Below, in pieces: positions 52,710-62,052 of a stretch of DNA of 64,000 bases. How positions within the stretch are numbered: position 1 is the stretch's first letter; the number at the start of each line of letters is the position of its first letter. The translations under genes and the position numbers were made by a program. Under the pieces are notes generated by a model. It was given only the letters and a program-made list of their open reading frames with translations. It searched no databases and had not been told where the DNA came from. This DNA comes from Geodermatophilus obscurus DSM 43160. GTDB taxonomy: Bacteria; Actinomycetota; Actinomycetes; Mycobacteriales; Geodermatophilaceae. The stretch covers positions 4,526,001 to 4,590,000 of the forward strand of contig NC_013757.1 in the NCBI RefSeq assembly GCF_000025345.1, read 5' to 3'.

Positions 52710-53429
52710 TCAGTCGAGCGCGGCCAGCGACCGGCCGATGCGGCTGCCCACGTCGGCGGCCACGGCAGGGGTCGGGTGGACGCCGTCCGGCGACGCGCCG
52801 GGGGCGAACGAACCGCCGGCGTCGACCTCACCCCACGGGTCCAGGTACGTCCAGCCGTTGCCGCCCGCCAGCCCCGCGAGCGCGGCGTTGTAGCCGTTGC
52901 GGGCCGCGGGGCGGGGGTCGCTGGGCGCGATGGCGACGACCACGGTGGTCGGTGCGCCGCCGGCCGCGACGATGCCCTCGAGGTGCGCCGCCGACTCCTC
53001 CCACGGCAGCCCCCGGGCCAGGTCGTTGGTGCCGGCCATCACGACCAGCACGTCGGCCGTCCAGTCGGTGGGCTCCACCCCGGCCAGCATGTCGGCGGTG
53101 GTGGCCCCCGGGACCGCCCAGCCGTCCACGAGGTTCCAGCCGCTCTCCTGCTCCGCGGCGGGCAACCAGGAGGCACCCCCCTGCACCCGGTCCCCGACGA
53201 GCGGCTGGGCCACGTCCGTGGCGCCCGCGGTGATCGAGTCGCCGACGGCGAGGAAGGTGCGCGGCGTCGCGGGGTCGGACGTCGCGGGCACCGGACCGCT
53301 GGGCAGCGCGGACGTCGGGGCGGCCGGCGCGGCGTCGTCCGCCGCCGGGCTGCAGCCGGCCACGGCGGCCAGCAGGAAGGCGGTCACCGCCGTCCGCACC
53401 AGTGCCCGTCGAGGGAGGAACCGCGCCAT
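52710..53429 (-). CDS. SGNH/GDSL-hydrolase-type lipoprotein
   Basis: The 239-residue protein begins [11 protein letters not shown] and has a lipoprotein signal with the lipobox VAGC followed by a Ser/Pro/Ala-rich linker. The SGNH domain shows [12 protein letters not shown] (catalytic Ser), [11 protein letters not shown] (block III Asn) and DGVHPT (catalytic Asp and His). Such enzymes hydrolyse or transfer ester groups on lipids or glycans at the outer face. Its neighbour is an acyltransferase-3 membrane protein, so O-acyl turnover on a surface glycan is plausible. Confidence 0.87.
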   Translation of the reverse strand: MARFLPRRALVRTAVTAFLLAAVAGCSPAADDAAPAAPTSALPSGPVPATSDPATPRTFLAVGDSITAGATDVAQPLVGDRVQGGASWLPAAEQESGWNLVDGWAVPGATTADMLAGVEPTDWTADVLVVMAGTNDLARGLPWEESAAHLEGIVAAGGAPTTVVVAIAPSDPRPAARNGYNAALAGLAGGNGWTYLDPWGEVDAGGSFAPGASPDGVHPTPAVAADVGSRIGRSLAALD

Positions 53430-53484
53430 GACGCGAGTCTCGGTCACCGGACGTGAGGTCCGGAGCGGCGGCTCGCCCGCACGG

Positions 53485-54831
53485 TCAGGCGCTGCGCGGC
53501 CGCTGCGCCGGCACGGGGACGGCCTCCACCCGCGGGACGCCGGCGCTGCGCCCGGCCAGCAGGGCCGCGGTGGCCGGCGTCAGCGGCCGCCCGGCCCGGA
53601 CGGCGACCCGCGGCTGCGCCGCCGGCGCCGCATCCGCGGCCGGACGGCGCGCCGGGACGGCCCGACGCAGCCGCTCGCGCGCCGGCTCCTCGACGAACCG
53701 GTGGGCCAGGTGCGCGAGGACGAACGTCGAGAGGAGCACGGGGGCGAGCAGCAGGGCCCACAGCGAGGTGCCGACGGCGATCCGGGGCCACCAGTCCATG
53801 AGGGTCCAAAAGACCTCGAACACCGGGATGTGGACCAGGTACAGGCCGAAGGAGATCCGGCCGCCGTGCACCACCGGCTCCCGGGACAGCAGGGCGCTCA
53901 GGCCGGTGCGGGAGAGGGCGAGCGCACCGACGAGCACCGGGAAGAAGACGACGACGATGCCGCCGAACGCCGAGTGGTCGTTGTCGATCCCCCGCCAGTC
54001 GCCCCACCACAGGCCGACGGCGACGGCGCCGACGCTGGCCAGGGCCCAGGTGGCGGCCGCTTGCTCCACGCGCGGCGTCCGGCGCACCCGCCGGACCACC
54101 AGACAGGTCAGGGCGCCGGCCAGGAACGCCGCGCCGATGCGCAGCAGCCAGGACCAGGCGATGACCGGCCCGCCGTGGACGTAGGTGGTGTAGCCCAGCG
54201 GCACCATCAGCAGGACGGCGGTGGCGCCGAGCAGCACCAGCGGCGCGTTGCGGATGCGCCAGAGCAACAGCGCGACCAGGGGGAACGCGACGTAGGCCAG
54301 CCACTCGGCGCTGATCGACCAGGCCGAGCCCATCCAGGACTCGCCGCCGGAGGCCGGGTGCCACCACAGCTGGACCATCGTGAACTGGAGCAGGAAGTTC
54401 CAGACGTCGAGCACCGGCTGCTGCACCTGGTAGGCGACGACCCCGTCGGTCACCCGGGCGGCCTTGACCAGCAACCACCCGCCGTAGACGACGGTGACCA
54501 GCGCGTACACCGGCCAGATCCGGCACACCCGCGCCCACAGGAAGCTCCCCGCCTCGCGCACCGAGGGCGTGCGGCCGACGCGCTCGAGGTAGGTCAGCGT
54601 GATCACGAAGCCGCTGAGGACGAAGAACAGGTCCACGCCGGTGGCACCGGCCCGGATGACCGGCCGGAGCGGTTCCCAGTAGCCGTCGTAGCCGACCCCC
54701 GGCGTGAACTGGAAGTGGTAGACGACCACCCAGACGGCCGCGACCGCCCGCAGCCCGGTCAGCGACCGGATCTCCCCCGACCCGGCCGACTGCCCGCCGT
54801 CGGTCCCGGTTCCCTGGGCTCGTGTGGACAC
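53485..54831 (-). CDS. Acyltransferase-3 membrane protein (OafA/YrhL type)
   Basis: The 448-residue protein has the acyltransferase-3 opening (IRSLTGLRAVAAVWVVVYHF with catalytic His), FFVLSGFVIT and about ten helices, with the conserved GSAWSISAEWLAYVAFPL block. These enzymes O-acylate cell-wall sugars or lipids. The carboxy-terminal tail after about residue 390 is disordered. GTG at 54831 has GGGAGGG 5 nt upstream. A diverged paralogue lies at 55580-57016. Confidence 0.9.
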   Translation of the reverse strand: MSTRAQGTGTDGGQSAGSGEIRSLTGLRAVAAVWVVVYHFQFTPGVGYDGYWEPLRPVIRAGATGVDLFFVLSGFVITLTYLERVGRTPSVREAGSFLWARVCRIWPVYALVTVVYGGWLLVKAARVTDGVVAYQVQQPVLDVWNFLLQFTMVQLWWHPASGGESWMGSAWSISAEWLAYVAFPLVALLLWRIRNAPLVLLGATAVLLMVPLGYTTYVHGGPVIAWSWLLRIGAAFLAGALTCLVVRRVRRTPRVEQAAATWALASVGAVAVGLWWGDWRGIDNDHSAFGGIVVVFFPVLVGALALSRTGLSALLSREPVVHGGRISFGLYLVHIPVFEVFWTLMDWWPRIAVGTSLWALLLAPVLLSTFVLAHLAHRFVEEPARERLRRAVPARRPAADAAPAAQPRVAVRAGRPLTPATAALLAGRSAGVPRVEAVPVPAQRPRSA

Positions 54832-55061
54832 GCGGCCCTCCCCTGCTTGGATCACGAAGCGATTGCGTCTCGTGACAGAACGTAACTCGCGAGCGAGACG
54901 GTCTTGAGTCGACGACGCACCAGAGTCCCCGGGCCGATCTGGCAACACCTGACGAGTCGCTCCCGCTCCGCGTGCCTGCTGGGCACCGGTCGGGGCGTGC
55001 TGCGGTCCGCTTTGCACGGGGGTCGGCGGTCGTCGCCCGGTGGGGGGGTGCCGCCGACGCG
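54832..55061. other. Divergent region between acyltransferase and GtrA
   Basis: About 230 bp without a gene. It holds the promoters of the minus-strand acyltransferase and, at its end, of gtrA. Confidence 0.45.
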
Positions 55062-55067
55062 TACCCT
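55062..55067 (+). promoter_or_regulatory. Candidate leaderless -10 box for the second GtrA gene
   Basis: TACCCT ends 8 nt before the GTG at 55076. Confidence 0.45.
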
Positions 55068-55075
55068 GGCCCTTC

Positions 55076-55531
55076 GTGACTGCCGTCCCCGCGCCCACGC
55101 AGCCCCGCAGCCGTTCCCTGTGGTCCGTCGTCCGGCACCTCGGGGCGTTCGGGGTCGTCGGCGGGATCGGCTTCGTGATCGAGGTCGGGCTGTTCCAGCT
55201 GCTCTACGGGCATCTGGGCAGCGGCGCAGTCATGGCCAAGGCGGTGGCGACCGTCGTGGCGATGACCGTGGCCTTCTTCGGCCACCGTCACTGGTCGTTC
55301 GCGCACCGGGCCCGCACCGGGTTCAAGCGCGAGTACCCGATGTTCCTGGCCATCAACGGCCTGACGCTGCTGCTGGGGCTGGGGATCGTCGCGTTCGCCC
55401 GGTACGGCCTCGACCTGACCAGCGCGTGGGCCCTGCAGGGCGCCAACCTGGTGTCCATCGCCGTCGGCACCGTCGTGCGCTACCTGATGTACCGGCGCTG
55501 GGTCTTCCCCGCCACCGACGCCGCCGCCTGA
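55076..55531 (+). CDS. GtrA-family small membrane protein
   Basis: The 151-residue protein has four hydrophobic segments starting at FGVVGGIGFVIEVGLFQLL and the HRHWSFAHRARTGFKREY cytosolic loop, ending VRYLMYRRWVFPATDAAA. It matches GtrA and is a counterpart of mycobacterial Rv3277, which sits beside purK there. It may help carry a lipid-linked sugar across the membrane. Confidence 0.88.
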   Translation: MTAVPAPTQPRSRSLWSVVRHLGAFGVVGGIGFVIEVGLFQLLYGHLGSGAVMAKAVATVVAMTVAFFGHRHWSFAHRARTGFKREYPMFLAINGLTLLLGLGIVAFARYGLDLTSAWALQGANLVSIAVGTVVRYLMYRRWVFPATDAAA

Positions 55532-55579
55532 TCCCTCGCCGGACCTGTCGTCGCCGGGACCCGGCGGTGCGGCCGGGTC

Positions 55580-57016
55580 TCAGCCGCGCGGGCGGGGGCC
55601 CCGCCCGTCCCCGGCGGCCAGGACAGCGTCCGCGGGCAGGCCGCGTGAGGCCTCCGTCCGCGACTGCGGAGGCGCGGTCAGCGGCCACGGCCGGCCGGAC
55701 GCGGTGAGCGGCGGTGTCAGCCGGCGTGCGGTCGCCTCCCCAGTGGGGGCTGCGCCGGTCGGCGACTGTGGCGACACCGCCGCGGGAGCGGTCTCGACAG
55801 CACGGCGGCCGCCCCAGAGGCGGACCAGCCGACGACGGGCCGGCTCCTCGACCCCGTGGTAGAGCCCAGCGGCCAGCACGAGGCACACGACGACGAGGAC
55901 GGGCACGACCAGTGCACCTCCCGGCGTGTACGCCCCTCGGCCGGGGGCGTCCGGGTCTCGACCCAGCACGGACATGCCGACGTCCCGCACGACCCAGTGC
56001 ACGAGGTAGAGGCAGTAGGAGATGCGGCCGCCGTAGACCATGGCGTCTCGCGACAGGAACCGCGCCGGGCCACCGTCGGTCAGGGCCAGCCCGGCGATGA
56101 GCACCGGCCAGCACAGCACCGCCACGGCGGCGTACTTGCCGGCCTCACCGCCTCCCGCGAGGTCCTGACCGTGCCGCCAGTTGGCCCACAGCAGGACGAC
56201 CGCCGTGGTCACGAGGCCGGCGGCGGTCAGTCGCTGCCCCCACCGCTCGGCGCGCTCGGTGCCCTCCAGGTCGGCGACGGCGCACGAGGCGAGGATGCCG
56301 GCGACGAAACTGCAGGAGATGCGCAGCACCCAGTTCATCTCGATGTCGTCGGTGCCGTGCAGGAAGGAGGTCAGGGCCAGCGGGGACATCGTCGCGGACG
56401 CGAGGACGAGGTTGACCGCTGCGGGCGCGCGCAGGAAGGAGCGCATCGCCAGGGCCATCAGCGGGAAGGCGAGGTAGGCCAGCCACTCGGCGCTGATCGA
56501 CCAGCCGGGCGCGACGTAGCTGACGTCGATGAGCGAGGACTCGCCCCACATCTGCGTCATGGTCACCTGGCGGAGCAGGGTCGTGAGCTCCAGCGGCGGG
56601 TGCCCGCTGACGATGTTGGGGTTCAACCCCAACCGCGGACAGACGACGAGCCACGCACAGGCGACCACCGTCACCGCCATCCAGGCCGGCCACACCCGGG
56701 CGAACCGGTTGGCGACGAACCGGGCCGCACCCGCGGTCGACCAGCGCCGCCCGCACTCGTCCAGGTAGCTGCGAGCGATGACGAAGCCGCTGAGCACGAA
56801 GAACAGTTCCACGCCGATCCAGCCGGCACCGAGGACCGCGTGCGCGCCGGGCAACTGCTCGACGTAGGGGAGGAGCTGGCCCTCGAAGTGGAAGAGGACC
56901 ACCCACATCGCCGCGACGATGCGCAGCCCGGTCAGCGCCCGGATCTCGGACCGGGACCGGCGCACGGCACCCGTCGCCTGCGGACTGGTGGCGACCGTGC
57001 GTGCTGCGACAGACAT
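55580..57016 (-). CDS. Acyltransferase-3 membrane protein, second copy
   Basis: The 478-residue protein has IRALTGLRIVAAMWVVLFHF, FFVLSGFVIARSYL and PGWSISAEWLAYLAFPLMAL, the same family blocks as the gene at 53485. Overall it is diverged, with a different middle loop containing MTQMWGESSLIDV. ATG at 57016 has GGGAG about 7 nt upstream. The disordered tail is about 75 residues. Both copies flank the second GtrA gene and probably act on one envelope glycan. Confidence 0.9.
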   Translation of the reverse strand: MSVAARTVATSPQATGAVRRSRSEIRALTGLRIVAAMWVVLFHFEGQLLPYVEQLPGAHAVLGAGWIGVELFFVLSGFVIARSYLDECGRRWSTAGAARFVANRFARVWPAWMAVTVVACAWLVVCPRLGLNPNIVSGHPPLELTTLLRQVTMTQMWGESSLIDVSYVAPGWSISAEWLAYLAFPLMALAMRSFLRAPAAVNLVLASATMSPLALTSFLHGTDDIEMNWVLRISCSFVAGILASCAVADLEGTERAERWGQRLTAAGLVTTAVVLLWANWRHGQDLAGGGEAGKYAAVAVLCWPVLIAGLALTDGGPARFLSRDAMVYGGRISYCLYLVHWVVRDVGMSVLGRDPDAPGRGAYTPGGALVVPVLVVVCLVLAAGLYHGVEEPARRRLVRLWGGRRAVETAPAAVSPQSPTGAAPTGEATARRLTPPLTASGRPWPLTAPPQSRTEASRGLPADAVLAAGDGRGPRPRG

Positions 57017-57208
57017 CGGCGTCTCCCGGAAAGGCGTGGAGGCGTGCTCCGGACCTGTGGACTCCCTGGACGCTAGTGACGCTCCGCGCACGGGTGTTGA
57101 CTCGAAAGGCACCGAAACCTGCAGCCGTTGGGGCAACACCTGCCAGGAGTCGTGCCCCTCCGTCACACCGACCCCGACAGCACCACCCGGCCCGCCGGCG
57201 TGGGCGGC

Positions 57209-60169
57209 TCAGCCGGCCAGACGGGACCCGTGCCGCCCGGCGACGACCTCCAACCGGGTGGGGATCCGGGTGCGCAGCTCCTCCAGGTGGCTGATGACGC
57301 CGACCGTCCGGCCGCCGCGGCGCAGCTCGTCGAGCACGTTCATCACCGCGTCGAGGGCCAGCGCGTCGAGGGTGCCGAACCCCTCGTCGACGAAGAGCGT
57401 GTCCATCTGGATGCCGCCGGCCTCGGCGGTGACGACGTCGGCGAGTCCGAGTGCCAGCGCCAGCGACGCCATGAAGCTCTCCCCGCCGGAGAGCGTCTTG
57501 GTGGGACGCCGTGTGCCGGTGTACTCGTCGAAGACGTCCAGGCCCAGGCCGCCGCGGGCGCCGTGCCGGGCCTGGGCGTCGCTGTGCAGGAAGGTGTAGC
57601 GGCCGCCGGACATCTCCTGCAGCCGCCGGCTGGCGACCTCGGCGACCTGCTCGAGCCGGGCGGCCAGCACGAAGGACTGCAACCGCATCCGCAGCGTGTT
57701 GGCGCCGCGGCCGTTGACCAGGTCGGCCAGGCCCGCGACCCGCCCGGCCCACGCGCGGCGCTCGGCGAGCTCGACCTCCGCGGAGACGACCTCGCCGGCC
57801 AGCGCGTCCAGGGCCCCGGCGCAGCGCCGGGCCTGCTCCAGCCGGGCGACCGCCTCCTCCCGGTGGGCGGTGAGCTGCGCGCAGCGCTGCTGGAGGGCCG
57901 GGACGTCCGGCCGGGCGGGCAGGTCGGTCAGCTCCGGGTCGGCGAGCGTGGCCGCGGCGACCGACCTGGCCTCGTCGTGCTGCCGCAGCCGCCGCTCGAG
58001 GCGGGCCAGCTCCCCCGCGTCGAGCAGCGCGTCCGCGGCGTCGACCAGGTCGGCGAAACCGGCGGCGGTGGCGCGCCGGGCCGCGGCCTCCCGCGCGGCG
58101 TCGGCGGCAGCGCGGGCCCGCAGCTCCTCGGCCTCGGCGGACAGCGCGGCCTCGCAGCGCTCCGCGGTCCGGGTCAGCCGCCGGACCCGCGCGGGCAGGT
58201 CGGTGTCCGCCCCGCGGGCGGCGTCGAGCCGCGCGGTGAGCTCGGTGAGGGCGTCTGCGCGGCCGTCCCGCTCCGCGGTGCGCCGCTGCAGCTCCTCGCG
58301 GTCGGCGGCCAGCCTCGTCGTCGCGGCGTCCCGGCCGGCCTCCCGGTCGGCAAGCTCGCGCCGGGCGGCGTCGACGTCCCCGGCGAGCGCGGCGACCTCG
58401 GCGCGCTCGGCGCGGGCCTGCTCGGCGCATGCGGCGAGCTCCGCGGCCGGCAGCTCCCCGGCCCGCTCGCGCAGGACGGCGAGCTCCCGCTCCCGCTCCT
58501 CGACCGTGCGGCGGGCGGCGGCGGTGCGTTCCTCGGCCGTGTCGACGACCGCCCGCGCCCGCTCCTCGTCGTCGGCGGAGACGCGCGGGCCGGTGTGCTC
58601 GGCCGGCCGCGGGTGCTCGGTGGCGCCGCAGACGGGGCAGTCGGCGCCGGGCGCCAGACCCGCCGCGAGCTCGGCGGCCATGCCGTCGAGGCGTGCCGCG
58701 CGCAGCTCGACGAGGGCCTCGCGGGCGTCGACCCACGCGGTGCGCGCGGCCTCCGCGGTCTCCCGGGCGGCGGCCAGGTGGGCGGCGACCCGCTCGGCGC
58801 GGTGCGCGGCGTCGAGCGCCGTGCGGGCGGCGTCGGCGGCCGCGGTGAGGCCCGGCAGCCGCACGGCGGCGGCCGAGGCGGCGTCGAGCCGGCGCTGCGC
58901 CTCGGCGACGCGTCCGGGCCAGCTCGCCGCGGTGCGCACCCCCTCCTCGCAGCGGGCGGTGAGCGCCTCGACAACCCGGCCCAGCCGGCCGAGCTCGCGG
59001 GCCAGCCCGGCCGCGCGGTCGGCCTCGGGCGCCAGCGCCCGAGCCGCGGCGGCCTCGTCGCGCAGCTCCCGGGCGGTGAGCGCGTCGGCGTCGCGGCCGT
59101 CGGCGACCTCGGCCCAGGCAGCGCGCGCGGCCGCCAGGGCGGTGGCGGCGGCCTCTGCGGCCAGCGCGGTGCGGCCGGCGGACTCCAGGACGTCGCGCAG
59201 CGCCTCCGCCCGGCGTCCGGCGTCGGCGCGGGCCCGCAGCAGGCCCAGCTGCTCCTCCTCGACGGTCAGCTCGGCCAGCTCCTGGCGGGCGCGGTCGCGC
59301 CGGGCGTGCCGGTCGGCGAGCCCGCGCGCCTCGGCCAGCTCGCCGTCCAGGCGGGCGCTGGCCGCGGCTGCGGCCTCGGCCGCAGCGGTGGCAGCGGTGA
59401 GGTCCCCGGCGGCCCGGCTGCGCACGGCGGCGACCCAGGCGTTCACCGACGCGCCGGGCCGGGCGCCGACCAGCTCGGGCGCCAGCTCCTCGGGCACCGC
59501 GACGTCGGCTGCATGGGCGACCCGGTCGAGCAGCCGTCCCAGCCGCTCTCGATCGGTGCGCAGCGTCTCCTCGGCGGCCCGGCGCTCGGCGGCCAGCCAG
59601 TCCTCCGCCCGCGCGAAGCGGCCCACGTCGAAGAGGGTGCGCAGCAGCCTGGCGCGGTCCTCGGGCTCGGCGCGCAGGAAGCGGGCGAAGTCGCCCTGGG
59701 GCAGCAGCACCACCTGGCAGAACTGCTCGGCGGACAGGCCCAGCCGCACCCGCAGGTACTCCGAGCCCTCGTCGATGCGGGTGCTCACCGGCTCCCAGGC
59801 GGCGCCGTCCCACCGCTGCACGGTGAGCTTGGCCTGCTCGGTGGTCTCGCCGGCGCCGCGCTTCTTCGGCCGGGTCTGCTCGGGCCGGCGGACGACGAGC
59901 AGCCGCTCGCCGGCGAGGGTCAGCTCGCAGGCGACCTCGGTGCGGGTGGCGGCGTCGGCGTGGTCGCTGCGCAGCCGCTTCTCCTCGCCGCGCGCTCCCG
60001 GCACGGTGCCGTACAGGGCGTAGACGACGGCGTCCAGCAGCGTCGTCTTGCCCGCGCCGGTGGGGCCCCACAGCAGGAAGAGCCCGTCGCGGGCGACCGC
60101 GTCGACGTCGACGGTCTCCGTGCCGGCGAACGGCCCGAAGGCGGTGATCGAGAGGGAGTGCAGCCTCAC
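57209..60169 (-). CDS. sbcC: Exonuclease subunit SbcC (Rad50-like)
   Basis: The 986-residue SMC-like ATPase has an amino-terminal Walker A (LLWGPTGAGKTTLLDAVVYA), long coiled coils, a zinc hook DCPVCGATEHPRP near residue 511 and a carboxy-terminal signature LSGGESFMASLALALGLADV, then Walker B TLFVDEGFGTLDALAL. With SbcD it cleaves hairpins and processes double-strand breaks. GTG at 60169 overlaps the sbcD stop. The heptads are rich in Ala and Arg because of high GC. Confidence 0.95.
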   Translation of the reverse strand: MRLHSLSITAFGPFAGTETVDVDAVARDGLFLLWGPTGAGKTTLLDAVVYALYGTVPGARGEEKRLRSDHADAATRTEVACELTLAGERLLVVRRPEQTRPKKRGAGETTEQAKLTVQRWDGAAWEPVSTRIDEGSEYLRVRLGLSAEQFCQVVLLPQGDFARFLRAEPEDRARLLRTLFDVGRFARAEDWLAAERRAAEETLRTDRERLGRLLDRVAHAADVAVPEELAPELVGARPGASVNAWVAAVRSRAAGDLTAATAAAEAAAAASARLDGELAEARGLADRHARRDRARQELAELTVEEEQLGLLRARADAGRRAEALRDVLESAGRTALAAEAAATALAAARAAWAEVADGRDADALTARELRDEAAAARALAPEADRAAGLARELGRLGRVVEALTARCEEGVRTAASWPGRVAEAQRRLDAASAAAVRLPGLTAAADAARTALDAAHRAERVAAHLAAARETAEAARTAWVDAREALVELRAARLDGMAAELAAGLAPGADCPVCGATEHPRPAEHTGPRVSADDEERARAVVDTAEERTAAARRTVEERERELAVLRERAGELPAAELAACAEQARAERAEVAALAGDVDAARRELADREAGRDAATTRLAADREELQRRTAERDGRADALTELTARLDAARGADTDLPARVRRLTRTAERCEAALSAEAEELRARAAADAAREAAARRATAAGFADLVDAADALLDAGELARLERRLRQHDEARSVAAATLADPELTDLPARPDVPALQQRCAQLTAHREEAVARLEQARRCAGALDALAGEVVSAEVELAERRAWAGRVAGLADLVNGRGANTLRMRLQSFVLAARLEQVAEVASRRLQEMSGGRYTFLHSDAQARHGARGGLGLDVFDEYTGTRRPTKTLSGGESFMASLALALGLADVVTAEAGGIQMDTLFVDEGFGTLDALALDAVMNVLDELRRGGRTVGVISHLEELRTRIPTRLEVVAGRHGSRLAG

Positions 60170-61317
60170 CGGGCAAGCTCCTCACGGGCCGCCGCGCCGA
60201 GCGCCCGGACCAGCAGCTCGCGCTCGGCATCGCTGACGCCGACCCCGTCGCGCACGTGGGTGACGAACTCCCCGGCCACCTCCAGGTCGCTGCGGCCGCG
60301 CAGTCGCTCCTGGTAGCTGCGCCCGTCTCCCCCGCCGGCGCCGCCGGTCCACTCCAGGTGCACGCAGTGCGGGAAGCGGGCCTGCAGCTGGCGCATGGGG
60401 TCCGACGGTCGCACGTCGTCGGTCAGCCGCGCCGAGACGAAGTGGTCCTCGACCGGCGCGTGGGCCGGATCGGCGAGCAGCTCGTCGAGGGTGCCGGTGA
60501 GCACGGTGAGCGGGCGGGGGGTGGGCAGGGCCAGCGCACAGACGCCGGCCAGCCCGGTGGCGTCGAGGTCGACCAGCCACACCTGCTTCCCCTGCCCGGC
60601 CTCGCCGAAGGAGTAAGCCAGCGGAGAGCCGCTGTAGCGCAGCCGCGGGGTGATCGTCTGCGGCCGGTGCAGGTGGCCCAGCGCGACGTAGTCGACCCCG
60701 TCGAACACCGGCGCGGGCACCAGGTCGACGCCGCCAACGCAGATGTCGCGCTCGCTGTCGCTGGGCACCCCGCCGCCGACGAAGGCGTGCGCCAGCACGA
60801 CCGAGCGGGCGCCGGGGCGCAGGAACAGGTCGCGGCGCACCCGCTCCATCGCCTCGGTGAGCACCGCCTCGTGCGACCGCGCACCCGGCACCCCGAGCTC
60901 GTGGCGGGCGAGCTCCGGCTCGAGGTAGGGCAGCCCGTAGACGGCGACCTCACCGTGCTCGTCGCGCAGCAGCACCGGCTCGTCGAGACCGGCCGTCGTG
61001 GCGCGCACGTGCAGGCCTGCGGCCGACAGCAGGCCGGAGAAGGTGCCCAGGCGGCGCGCGGAGTCGTGGTTGCCCGGCGTGAGGACGACGGCCGCGCCGG
61101 CCCGCAGCAGCCGGCCGACCACCCGGTCGAGCACGCCGGTCGCGTCGGCGGAGGGCACCGCGCGGTCGTAGACGTCGCCGGCGACGACCACCACGTCGAC
61201 CGACTCGGCGACGACGACGTCGGCCAGCCCGGAGAGCACCGCCTCCTGCTCGCGCAGCAGGTCGGCCCCGTGCAGGGTGCGGCCGATGTGCCAGTCGGAG
61301 GTGTGCAGCAGCCGCAT
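60166..61317 (-). CDS. sbcD: Exonuclease subunit SbcD (Mre11-like)
   Basis: The 383-residue metallophosphoesterase has MRLLHTSDWHIGRTLHG, VVVAGDVYDRAVPSAD, VLTPGNHDSARRLG, VLAHAFVGGG and YVALGHLHRPQ, the five phosphoesterase motifs. It is the nuclease partner of SbcC. The ATG at 61317 has TACCTT 8 nt upstream and fits the family start exactly. Confidence 0.95.
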   Translation of the reverse strand: MRLLHTSDWHIGRTLHGADLLREQEAVLSGLADVVVAESVDVVVVAGDVYDRAVPSADATGVLDRVVGRLLRAGAAVVLTPGNHDSARRLGTFSGLLSAAGLHVRATTAGLDEPVLLRDEHGEVAVYGLPYLEPELARHELGVPGARSHEAVLTEAMERVRRDLFLRPGARSVVLAHAFVGGGVPSDSERDICVGGVDLVPAPVFDGVDYVALGHLHRPQTITPRLRYSGSPLAYSFGEAGQGKQVWLVDLDATGLAGVCALALPTPRPLTVLTGTLDELLADPAHAPVEDHFVSARLTDDVRPSDPMRQLQARFPHCVHLEWTGGAGGGDGRSYQERLRGRSDLEVAGEFVTHVRDGVGVSDAERELLVRALGAAAREELAR

Positions 61318-61325
61318 GGGCGCAG

Positions 61326-61331
61326 AAGGTA
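61326..61331 (-). promoter_or_regulatory. Candidate leaderless -10 box for sbcDC
   Basis: TACCTT (minus strand) ends 8 nt before the ATG at 61317. Confidence 0.45.
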
Positions 61332-61391
61332 GGTCGGGGTACCGACAGGAACGTCCAGCCACGCCGTGCGCGGCCCGTCACACCCCCGCGG

Positions 61392-62021
61392 TCAGAGGCG
61401 GGCCGTGCGCTGCCCGGTCGACCAGCCGGCGGGGGTCCAGCCGTCGTCGCCCCAGCCGTCGTCGTCCCAGCCGGCCCGGTCCCGGCGGTCCCCCGCCCGG
61501 CCGACCGCACCGGAGGGGTGCGCGCCGCGCCGGTCGGCGTCCTCCTCCACGAGCTGGACGAGCAGCTGCTGGACGCCGTCGCTGTCGGGCACCCGCTCGA
61601 GCACGGTGGCTCCGCCGTCGCCGACCGTCTCGATGGTGAGCCTGCCGGAGCTGACCAGCCGCTGGCCCAGCGTCTGCCGGTAGGAGACGTCGGCGATCCG
61701 GGACAGCGCGATGTCGCGGCCCCGGCGGGCCAGGACGCCCTCGCGCAGCAGCACACGGTGGGTGGTGACCACGTAGTGCGTGGTGCGCCAGCGCAGCAGC
61801 GGCCGCAGGACGGCAACGACGAGGACCACGAGCGCCAGCCCGGCGAGCACCGTCCGCGCCGTGCCCTGGGACGGGCCGGCGGGCACCAGGGCCGCGCCGA
61901 AGGAGGTGCCGCCCACCACGAGCAGCAGGACGAGCACCGGCCTGGCGAGGGTCAGCCAGTGCGGGTGCAGGTGCCGGACGACCTCTTCGTCCTCGGCGAG
62001 CAGCTTGTCAGGGTAGGGCAC
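61392..62021 (-). CDS. PH-domain (YdbS-like) membrane protein
   Basis: The 209-residue protein begins VPYPDKLLAEDEEVVRHLHP, has two transmembrane helices (about 28-75), then a bacterial PH domain (HYVVTTHRVLLREGVLARRG and DVSYRQTLGQRLVSSGRLTI). An acidic Trp/Gly-rich carboxy-terminal tail (DDDGWGDDGWTPAGW) follows. The family is common and its role is unclear. It is a counterpart of mycobacterial Rv3278c beside birA. The tail is probably disordered. Confidence 0.85.
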   Translation of the reverse strand: MPYPDKLLAEDEEVVRHLHPHWLTLARPVLVLLLVVGGTSFGAALVPAGPSQGTARTVLAGLALVVLVVAVLRPLLRWRTTHYVVTTHRVLLREGVLARRGRDIALSRIADVSYRQTLGQRLVSSGRLTIETVGDGGATVLERVPDSDGVQQLLVQLVEEDADRRGAHPSGAVGRAGDRRDRAGWDDDGWGDDGWTPAGWSTGQRTARL

Positions 62022-62052
62022 GCGGACAGGATGACGGAGGGTGACCCTCGTA

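Noticed and set aside
57128-60316. A 1,062-codon plus-strand open frame across the sbcC gene
   Set aside because: It is antisense to sbcC, whose conserved Walker A, zinc hook and signature lie in the minus frame. Long antisense frames are expected at this GC content.
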